Source: Lysobacterales bacterium (GTDB lineage: Bacteria; Pseudomonadota; Gammaproteobacteria; Xanthomonadales; Rhodanobacteraceae). From it: a stretch of DNA of 64,000 bases. The notes under the pieces are model-generated. The model did no database searches. It worked only from the letters and a program-made list of their open reading frames with translations, and was not told the origin of the DNA. The stretch is from assembly GCA_021324945.1 (NCBI GenBank), contig JAJPID010000019.1, positions 1 to 64,000 of the forward strand, read 5' to 3'. Positions 56,869 through 64,000 of the stretch are shown here, piece after piece. Made by a program: the position numbers and the translations under genes. Each line of letters starts with the position of its first letter. Position 1 is the stretch's first letter.

Positions 56869-58164
56869 CTACGCCCCTAAGGCCTGCAAGCGCTTCTGCA
56901 ATTCATCCAACCGCAAATCCGCATGCGCGCCGGGCGAAACGCGCGCGGCGAGGCTTGATTCGGGCGTGCGGCCCCGACCTGACTCGCCGGCTGTTTCTGC
57001 GGCTGCGCGATAGGCCTCGCGGAACGGAACGCCTCTGACCGCCTGCTCGATCGCAACGTCCGTCGCATACATCGCATGCTCGATTCCGTCGCGCATACGC
57101 TCTGTATTCCATTGCATGCGCGCCAGCAGGTCGGGCACCAGTTCCAGCGCGGCCAGCCCGCGTCGAAAACCGTGTACCAGTGCGCCTTTGCTGATTTGCA
57201 AATCGCGCTGATAACCGGACGGCAGCGAAAGCAGGCTCTCGATCTCACAACGCGCCGCGACCATGCTGGCGTAACTGGCGCGCATCAGCTCGATCACGTC
57301 CGGATTGCGCTTGTTGGGCATGATCGACGACCCCGTGGTGTATTCCGGCGGCAGTTGCACGAAGCCGAATTCCGAGGTGGTGAACAGAGACAGATCCCAC
57401 GCCAGGCGCCGCAAATCCAGGAGCGCCGAACCGAGCGCTTCCAGTGCGGCCAGCTCGAACTTGCCACGCGATAACTGCGCGGCAATCGGATTGATCTGCA
57501 TCCGCGCGAATCCGAGGCTGCGCGTGACGTGCTCGCGGTCGAGCCGCAAATTGACGCCGTAGCCTGCGGCGGTGCCGAGCGGATTGGCGTCGATCCATGC
57601 GTGCGCGTCGCGTGCGCGCTGCGCATCGTCGATGAAGGATTCCGCGAAACCGGCGAACCACATCGCGGTCGACGACACCACCGCGCGTTGCAGGTGCGTG
57701 TAGCCGGGCATCGGCCACGATTCCTTTTGTGCACGATCCAAGCAAGCGCGCGCGATAGTCGTGCAATGCGCCTGCAATGCCGCAAGCTTTTCCTTCAGCC
57801 ACAAACGCGTGGCGACCAGTATTTGATCGTTGCGGCTGCGGCCCGTATGCACCTTGCGGCCGATGTCGCCCAGGCGTTCGGTCAGATGCGCTTCGATCGC
57901 GGAATGACCGTCTTCGTAACGTTCGTTCAGCGAAAAAGCACCGCTGGAAAAATCATCCGCAAGCAAGCGCAACTCGCGATCCAGTGCTTGCGCTTCGTCT
58001 GCTGTCAACACGCCGATGCGCGCGAGACCTGCCACATGCGTGCGGCTGGCCGCGATGTCGTGCAGAAAGAATTCGCGATCTAGCAGCACGTCGTCGCCGG
58101 AGAGAAAGCGCATGATGCGCTCTTCGGTGCAGGTATCCTTCTTTTGCCACAGCAGATCGCTCAT
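56869..58164 (-). CDS. argH: argininosuccinate lyase
   Basis: [35 protein letters not shown]...[20 protein letters not shown]. Confidence 0.97.
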   Translation of the reverse strand: MSDLLWQKKDTCTEERIMRFLSGDDVLLDREFFLHDIAASRTHVAGLARIGVLTADEAQALDRELRLLADDFSSGAFSLNERYEDGHSAIEAHLTERLGDIGRKVHTGRSRNDQILVATRLWLKEKLAALQAHCTTIARACLDRAQKESWPMPGYTHLQRAVVSSTAMWFAGFAESFIDDAQRARDAHAWIDANPLGTAAGYGVNLRLDREHVTRSLGFARMQINPIAAQLSRGKFELAALEALGSALLDLRRLAWDLSLFTTSEFGFVQLPPEYTTGSSIMPNKRNPDVIELMRASYASMVAARCEIESLLSLPSGYQRDLQISKGALVHGFRRGLAALELVPDLLARMQWNTERMRDGIEHAMYATDVAIEQAVRGVPFREAYRAAAETAGESGRGRTPESSLAARVSPGAHADLRLDELQKRLQALGA

Positions 58165-59114
58165 GCGTGCGCCTCGAGCGGAACGCCCGCGAACTCATCG
58201 AAGCCCAGCGCCAGATTGAGATTTTGCATCGCTTGCGTGGCTGCGCCTTTCAGCAGATTGTCCAACGTGGCGACGACCACAACACGCTTGCCACCAGCTG
58301 CCATCGCGAAGCCGCCGATCTCCACGCCGTGCCGGCCGGCGATGCGGACGACCCAGGGCGGCTCATCGACAATGCGGATCAGCGGTTCCTGCGCATAGCG
58401 TTCGCGATAGCTTTCTTTCACCCCATCGGCGCTCATGGGTTCCCGCAACCACAGGTTCACCGTCATCGTGATGCCGCGGAAATGCGGCGCGACGTGCGGC
58501 ATGAATTCAACCGGCACACCCAGATGCGTGGTCACTTCACGTTGGTGCAGATGATCCGCCAACGAGTATGGCATCAGGTTGTCGCGCAGCTTTTCAGGAT
58601 CGTTCCTGTCGGACGGCGTGGTGCCCGCGCCGGAATAACCGGACACGCCGAAGCACTGCGGCGGCGCGGCGAGCATATCCCTCATCGGCGCGATTGCAAG
58701 CTGCATCGCGGTGGCGTAGCAGCCCGGATTGGCGACACGACGCTCACCTTTGTAGCGCTGGCGCGTCAACTCCGGCAGACCGTAATACCAGCCTGCATCG
58801 AAACGATGGTCGGCTGAAAGATCGACGATCACCGTCTGCGGCGCGCAGACATCCAGCGCCTGCTCGAAGGGCCTGGACTTGCCGTTCGGCAAGGCGAGAA
58901 TCACGGCATCCACGTTCTTTTCCGCCATGGCATCGGCATCCGGATTTTCATAGCGCAGTTCGCCGTCGAACGCCGCAACATGGTCGCGTACGAGTCGGCC
59001 CGCGAGTTCGCGCGACGACACGAATGCCAATTCGAGCTGCGGATGCCGCGCGATCAGCGCGATCAACTCCGCGCCGGTATGCCCCCTTGCCCCGACGATG
59101 CCGACGCGTCTCAT
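58161..59114 (-). CDS. argC: N-acetyl-gamma-glutamyl-phosphate reductase
   Basis: [39 protein letters not shown]...[14 protein letters not shown]. Confidence 0.96.
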   Translation of the reverse strand: MRRVGIVGARGHTGAELIALIARHPQLELAFVSSRELAGRLVRDHVAAFDGELRYENPDADAMAEKNVDAVILALPNGKSRPFEQALDVCAPQTVIVDLSADHRFDAGWYYGLPELTRQRYKGERRVANPGCYATAMQLAIAPMRDMLAAPPQCFGVSGYSGAGTTPSDRNDPEKLRDNLMPYSLADHLHQREVTTHLGVPVEFMPHVAPHFRGITMTVNLWLREPMSADGVKESYRERYAQEPLIRIVDEPPWVVRIAGRHGVEIGGFAMAAGGKRVVVVATLDNLLKGAATQAMQNLNLALGFDEFAGVPLEAHA

Positions 59115-60457
59115 GGCCGATCCGCCAACGTCGCCGGCCGTTCGCGGCAATGCTCGACGCACGCCTCGATTTGCGCGAACGAATCCAGCCCGTACCAGAA
59201 CACATTCCAGCGCGGCTGCCTGATGCAGCCGTCCGCCTCGTTGACATAGAACTCGTTGACCCCGTTGCCGTGCCGCGAGCGCCAGAACAACGATGGATTT
59301 TCCGCACGCATCACCTGCCACGCCGCGCGGCCGAGGCCCTCGCCCTGGGCGTCCTCACCGACCGCGAACTTGTCGAGATACGCGATTCCGTCTTCGCGGG
59401 TCAGGATCAGCGCGGCGCGGTAATTCTCGCTGACATAGGCGCGATACAACTTCGTACGCTCAAAATAATCCGCGACCAACTTGCGTCCGAAACTGGATTC
59501 GATCAGAGCGCGCACACGCTGCAAATCGAGCTGCGACCAGCGCGTGCAGCGGCGCACCCTTTCTCCTCGCCGCACCAGCGTACCGGAACCGCGATGCGTG
59601 AACAGTTCGCGCGCCAGTTCCGCCGGCCGTGTGATCGAAACCGATGAGCTCAACGGCAGATCGTCCAGCAACTCACTGATCTGTTGCAGCTTCAACCGCA
59701 TGCCAGAATGCAGCCAGGGCGCGCGCATCAGCGCGGCGTAATCGGTGGAGAGATTGATCGAGTCGATCACGCGGCCATTGCCGTCGAGTAGACCGCCCGT
59801 TTCCGTGAGGAACACGATCTTGTAAGGCTGCAAGGCGCGCACCATCGCGTTCACGGCGAAATCCGCGTTGATGTTGAGGATCTGCCCTTGCGGCGTTTCG
59901 CCGAGACTTGCGATCACCGGAATCGAACCTGCGTTGATGCTGGCTTCCACGGACGCAAGTTCCACGCGCGACACGCGGCCGACCATGCCATACTTGCGGC
60001 GGTTTAGAAACGCTGATTCGAACACGCCCGAGAGGATCGAGGTCGCGCGCACGTCATTGCGCTGCAGGGCTTCGACCAGTTTCAGATTTTCTGCCTGCGT
60101 CACGCGGCGCACGATCGCCAGCGCATCTGTGCCGGTGACGCGCAATCCGTCTATCGTGCGTTTGGCGATGCCGGCTGTTTTCATGCCCTCATCCAGTTGC
60201 GGGCCCGCGCCATGCACCACGATCGGCGTCAACCCCACTTGCTGCAGAAAAGCGAGCGAAGAAGTCAGCGCATCCAGATCGTCGCGCAGCACCGCGCCGC
60301 CGACCTTCACCACCGCGAAGCGTTTGGCATCCAGCCGCGAGAAGCGTTGCAGGTATTGACGGATCTCCTTGCCGCTCTCCATGTTGGAAAGCAGGCGCAC
60401 AATCGTCTGCCGCATCGGTGCGTGCAAAACCTGCGGCGACCCATGGGCGGCACTCAT
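59111..60457 (-). CDS. argB: bifunctional N-acetylglutamate kinase/synthase
   Basis: [51 protein letters not shown] kinase domain plus C-terminal GNAT domain ([46 protein letters not shown]). Confidence 0.95.
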   Translation of the reverse strand: MSAAHGSPQVLHAPMRQTIVRLLSNMESGKEIRQYLQRFSRLDAKRFAVVKVGGAVLRDDLDALTSSLAFLQQVGLTPIVVHGAGPQLDEGMKTAGIAKRTIDGLRVTGTDALAIVRRVTQAENLKLVEALQRNDVRATSILSGVFESAFLNRRKYGMVGRVSRVELASVEASINAGSIPVIASLGETPQGQILNINADFAVNAMVRALQPYKIVFLTETGGLLDGNGRVIDSINLSTDYAALMRAPWLHSGMRLKLQQISELLDDLPLSSSVSITRPAELARELFTHRGSGTLVRRGERVRRCTRWSQLDLQRVRALIESSFGRKLVADYFERTKLYRAYVSENYRAALILTREDGIAYLDKFAVGEDAQGEGLGRAAWQVMRAENPSLFWRSRHGNGVNEFYVNEADGCIRQPRWNVFWYGLDSFAQIEACVEHCRERPATLADRP

Positions 60458-61551
60458 GCACGCCCCCTTTGCACGATGCGCAGGATGCTTTCGGCATAGG
60501 TTTGGAGTTGCGCCAGCGCGACCCACTCATCCGCCGTGTGCGCTTGCGCGATATCCCCGGGACCGTACACGAAGGCGATACTTCCGGCTTGCGAGAACAG
60601 CGAGGCCTCGGTCCAGAAATCCACCGCGTTGCCGATCGGCAATTCCAGCTCGTCGGCAAGATCGCGCGCGGCCAAACGACGCGCCTCGGCACTCGCGATG
60701 TTTCCGGCGGGCAGCGGCGGCCCGCTGAATGTTTCGGCAAAATGCGCCGGCGGTGGATCGAGCAGCGTGCGCAGGTTTTCCAAAATGTCCTGTGACGACA
60801 TGCTCGGCAAAGGCCGGATCGCGAAACGCAGTTCGGCATGTGGCGCGATCACATTTGGCTTGATGCCGCCCTCGATGCGGCCGATGTTGAAACGCAAGCC
60901 GGTCAGGCCGCCGAAGCGCTGATGCGATTGCGCCTGCGCATAGTCGAGCGCGGCGGCGCCCCAGCGCACGGCCTGATGCAGAGCACTGTCGCTCGCCTGC
61001 TGTTCGCCCGAAGCGTGACCGGCACGGCCGGCAAAACACACTTCAGCGGTGTGGGTGCCGCGATGCGCAAGCACGGCTTCGCAGCGCGTAGGTTCGGCGA
61101 CAACGATTGCTTCAAAGGAATGCGATTGTTTCAGAAATGCACTGACGCAACGCGGGTCGCGGCCTTCCTCGTCGGTGGTGAACAGCAGCGCCAAATCGCG
61201 ATCGCTCGCATCCGCCACCGCAAGCAGCGCCGCCGCCGCGCCCTTGATGTCGCACGCGCCCAAGCCAATCGCGCGCTCGCCTTCGACGCACAACTCGAAT
61301 GGATTGACGCTCCAATTCGGAGCATCGGGCACCGTGTCGAGATGCACGTTGAACAGCAGCCGCGGCTTGCCGCGCGTCGCAAGCAGGCTGATCGCGCCCG
61401 CGCCGTGATCGTCGAGCGCGCAGTCGAAACCGTGCAATTGCGTGCGCAGATAATCGAACAACCCGTCCCGACCAATCGCTCGCGGCGGGTTGCGCGTGTC
61501 GTAGCCAACCAGCACGCGCAGATGACCGAGCGTTTCGTCGAGCAGGCTCAT
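60454..61551 (-). CDS. argE: acetylornithine deacetylase
   Basis: [50 protein letters not shown]...[12 protein letters not shown]. Confidence 0.94.
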   Translation of the reverse strand: MSLLDETLGHLRVLVGYDTRNPPRAIGRDGLFDYLRTQLHGFDCALDDHGAGAISLLATRGKPRLLFNVHLDTVPDAPNWSVNPFELCVEGERAIGLGACDIKGAAAALLAVADASDRDLALLFTTDEEGRDPRCVSAFLKQSHSFEAIVVAEPTRCEAVLAHRGTHTAEVCFAGRAGHASGEQQASDSALHQAVRWGAAALDYAQAQSHQRFGGLTGLRFNIGRIEGGIKPNVIAPHAELRFAIRPLPSMSSQDILENLRTLLDPPPAHFAETFSGPPLPAGNIASAEARRLAARDLADELELPIGNAVDFWTEASLFSQAGSIAFVYGPGDIAQAHTADEWVALAQLQTYAESILRIVQRGRA

Positions 61552-62753
61552 GCGACGCGATCCGGGTTGATCTGCGCCCACAGCGTGCTGCTCATGCCGT
61601 ACAGGCGGATGAACCCCTCCGCCTCGGCCACGCCCCAGTCCGCGCTCTGCGCGTAGGTCGCGCCCTTCGCGTTCAACAGATGCGGCGACCTCACCGCGAC
61701 CGCATCCACGCGGGCGCCGCGCGTTTCCAAGATCACCTCGCCATTGACGCAATACTGGCTTGATGCGAGGAATGCCTCCAGGTCGGCTTTCAACGGGTCG
61801 TGGAAGAAGCCTTCGTACACCAGCTCGACCCACTTGCGCGCAACGTCCGGCTTGAAGCGGTTCTGATGTTTGCTCAATACCGCTTCTTCCAGCGCGCGAT
61901 GCGCGGTGAGCAATGCGGTCAAACCCGGCGCCTCGAACACGATGCGGCCTTTCAGGCCGATGGTGGTGTCGCCGGTGTAGAGCCCGCGGCCCACGCCGTA
62001 CGGCGCAAAGGCGTGATTGAGCTTCGACAGCAACACGTGTCCGGGCAGCGCTTCACCCTCCAGTGCTACCGCTTCGCCGTTGTCGAATCGCAGCGTGATG
62101 CGCAATGCTTCGGCCGGCCATTCATCGCGTGATGCGCACCAGCCGCGCGCGGCGTCGTTCGGCGCTTGCCAGTGGTCGATCTCGCCGCCGGACATCGTGA
62201 CACCCAGCAGATTCTCGTTGATGGTGTACGCCTGCTGCTTGGCGCGCACCTCGAAACCACGTTCATGCAAGTATTGCTGCTCGTACGCACGCACCTGCGC
62301 GTGCTCGCGCTGAATCTCGCGGATCGGCGCGACGATTTCATAGTCGCCCAGCGATTTAACGGTGAGATCGAAGCGCACCTGATCGTTGCCCATGCCGGTA
62401 CAGCCATGCGCGATCGAACGCGTGCCGAGTTCCCGCGCGCGGTGCAAGGCCGCTTCCACGATCAGGTACCGATCCGAAACCAGCAACGGATACTGGCCCT
62501 GATAACCCTCGCCCGCCCACACGAACGGTTTGACGAATTGCGACCACAACGCCGGACCACCGTCGATCGTGACGTGCGAAGCCGCGCCGAGTTCCTGTGC
62601 GCGCCGTTCAATCCAGGTGCGTTCATCGGCATCCACGCCGCCGGTGTCGGCGAACACGGTGTGCACCGCGTACCCGCGCTCGCGCAACCAGGGAATACAG
62701 AAGCTGGTGTCGAGGCCGCCGGAGAAGGCAAGAACGATATCTTTCGCCGCCAT
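61548..62753 (-). CDS. argG: argininosuccinate synthase
   Basis: [35 protein letters not shown]...[24 protein letters not shown]. Confidence 0.97.
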   Translation of the reverse strand: MAAKDIVLAFSGGLDTSFCIPWLRERGYAVHTVFADTGGVDADERTWIERRAQELGAASHVTIDGGPALWSQFVKPFVWAGEGYQGQYPLLVSDRYLIVEAALHRARELGTRSIAHGCTGMGNDQVRFDLTVKSLGDYEIVAPIREIQREHAQVRAYEQQYLHERGFEVRAKQQAYTINENLLGVTMSGGEIDHWQAPNDAARGWCASRDEWPAEALRITLRFDNGEAVALEGEALPGHVLLSKLNHAFAPYGVGRGLYTGDTTIGLKGRIVFEAPGLTALLTAHRALEEAVLSKHQNRFKPDVARKWVELVYEGFFHDPLKADLEAFLASSQYCVNGEVILETRGARVDAVAVRSPHLLNAKGATYAQSADWGVAEAEGFIRLYGMSSTLWAQINPDRVA

Positions 62754-63766
62754 CAGTTTTCCCCTTGTGTCACAAGCGCAGTCATGATCGCCTTCTGCAC
62801 GTGCAAACGGTTTTCAGCCTCATCGATCGCAATGCAGCGCGGCGAATCCATCACCGCATCCGTTGCCTTCACGTTGCGGCGCAGCGGCAGGCAATGGCTG
62901 AAAACGGCGTCGTCGGTCAGCGCCATCTTCTGCTCGTCGATGATGAAATGCCTGTGCGCCTCACGGATCGGTTTCTCTGCTTCCCAGCGGCCGAAATACG
63001 GCAGCGCGCCCCAGCTCTTGGCGTACACCACGTGCGCGCCGCGATAGGCATCCTCAATGTCGTGCGACACGCTCAGCGAGCCGCCATTTTGCTGCGCGTT
63101 TTTCCGCGCAGCCTGCATGTAGCCCTCGTCCAGCAGGTATTCCGGCGTGGGACATAGCAGCGTCACGTCCATGCCGTAACGCGTTGCGATCAGCAGCGCG
63201 GAGTTGGCGACCGCGGTGTTCAGTGGCTTCGGATGGTAAGTCCAGGTCAGCACGTATTTCCTGCCGCGCAATTCGCCGAGATGTTCGCGCAGCGCCATCA
63301 CGTGGGCCAGTTCCTGACAGGGGTGCGTGATCGTCTCCATGTTGATCACGGGCACGGTGGCGTATCGCGCGAAGGCGCGAATCACGGTGTCCTTGCGGTC
63401 CTCGCTCCAATCACGGAATTTCGGGAACGCGCGCACGCCGATCAGATCGACATAGCGCGACAGCACGCGCGCAACTTCTGCCACGTGCTCTTCCGCCTCA
63501 CCATCCATCACTGCGCCGAGTTCGAATTCGATCGGCCATGCGTCTTTGCCCGGCGCCAGCACGATCGCGTGGCCGCCCAACTGATACGTACCCAGCTCGA
63601 AACTGGTGCGCGTGCGCATCGAGGGATTGAAGAACAGCAGCGCAATGGATTTGCCAGCGAGTTGTGAGCCGAACTTCTCGCGCTTGAATGCGGCAGCCTG
63701 ATCCAGCAGCGCATCGAGTTCCGCGCGACTGAAGTCCTGGGTGGTGATGAAGTGGCGTACTGACAT
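62753..63766 (-). CDS. argF': N-acetylornithine carbamoyltransferase
   Basis: [71 protein letters not shown]...[10 protein letters not shown]; xanthomonad-type AOTCase rather than OTCase. Confidence 0.93.
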   Translation of the reverse strand: MSVRHFITTQDFSRAELDALLDQAAAFKREKFGSQLAGKSIALLFFNPSMRTRTSFELGTYQLGGHAIVLAPGKDAWPIEFELGAVMDGEAEEHVAEVARVLSRYVDLIGVRAFPKFRDWSEDRKDTVIRAFARYATVPVINMETITHPCQELAHVMALREHLGELRGRKYVLTWTYHPKPLNTAVANSALLIATRYGMDVTLLCPTPEYLLDEGYMQAARKNAQQNGGSLSVSHDIEDAYRGAHVVYAKSWGALPYFGRWEAEKPIREAHRHFIIDEQKMALTDDAVFSHCLPLRRNVKATDAVMDSPRCIAIDEAENRLHVQKAIMTALVTQGEN

Positions 63767-63925
63767 GATCCTCTCATCGGAGCGTATATCCCGGCACGGG
63801 GATGTGCCGGCGCGACGAATGGCTCGATCATTCATCGCGGCAAACAGGCCCGGCTCTGCCGTCACCGTTTGCTGGAAACACATCTACAAAATCAGGCGGC
63901 AGGAAGCCCGGTTTTGCAACGTCAA

Positions 63926-63957
63926 AAAAAAACCCGGCACGAGGCCGGGTTTTGTCG
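63926..63957. terminator. rho-independent terminator
   Basis: caaaaaaaaacccggcacgaggccgggttttg. Confidence 0.85.
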
Positions 63958-64000
63958 AAGACGAAAGTGCGCGACGACTATCCGGCCGGATTGAAAGATT

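Noticed and set aside
63960-64000. C-terminus of a further minus-strand gene (…SFNPAG*) at the right edge
   Set aside because: Only ~40 bp available; too short to support a call.

Overview
The window is 64 kb of a high-GC gammaproteobacterial chromosome. Gene content suggests Xanthomonadales/Rhodanobacteraceae: N-acetylornithine carbamoyltransferase with a fused ArgB/ArgA arginine operon, and recA-recX-alaS-csrA-tRNA synteny. Most of it is ordinary core and accessory sequence: ergothioneine genes, cold-shock proteins, proteases, c-di-GMP genes, mutS, an OPT transporter, PHB reductases and an arginine operon. Four signals stand out. (1) A 1359-bp in-frame insertion, flanked by CGCGTG direct repeats, splits a small RRM RNA-binding protein gene. 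It carries part of a phage/plasmid 'polyvalent protein' with a zeta-toxin kinase domain and two tandem paralogous mini-ORFs. (2) A tightly coupled 8-gene sulfane-sulfur operon (persulfide dioxygenase, two YeeE/YedE, DUF442-SQR fusion, TauE, Tat-exported DsrE-like protein, orphan solute-binding protein, DoxDA fusion) lies divergent to a peroxiredoxin/BigR-like regulator pair, with a candidate operator between them. (3) At least four intergenic gene scars are present (APC permease, MFS transporter, sulfate ABC operon, DUF202), several joining 5' and 3' remnants. (4) A REP-like palindromic repeat family is present; two copies bracket a terminator and a third encodes the end of a Rieske oxygenase. 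All calls come from reading the sequence and the supplied ORF translations. No database search was run.
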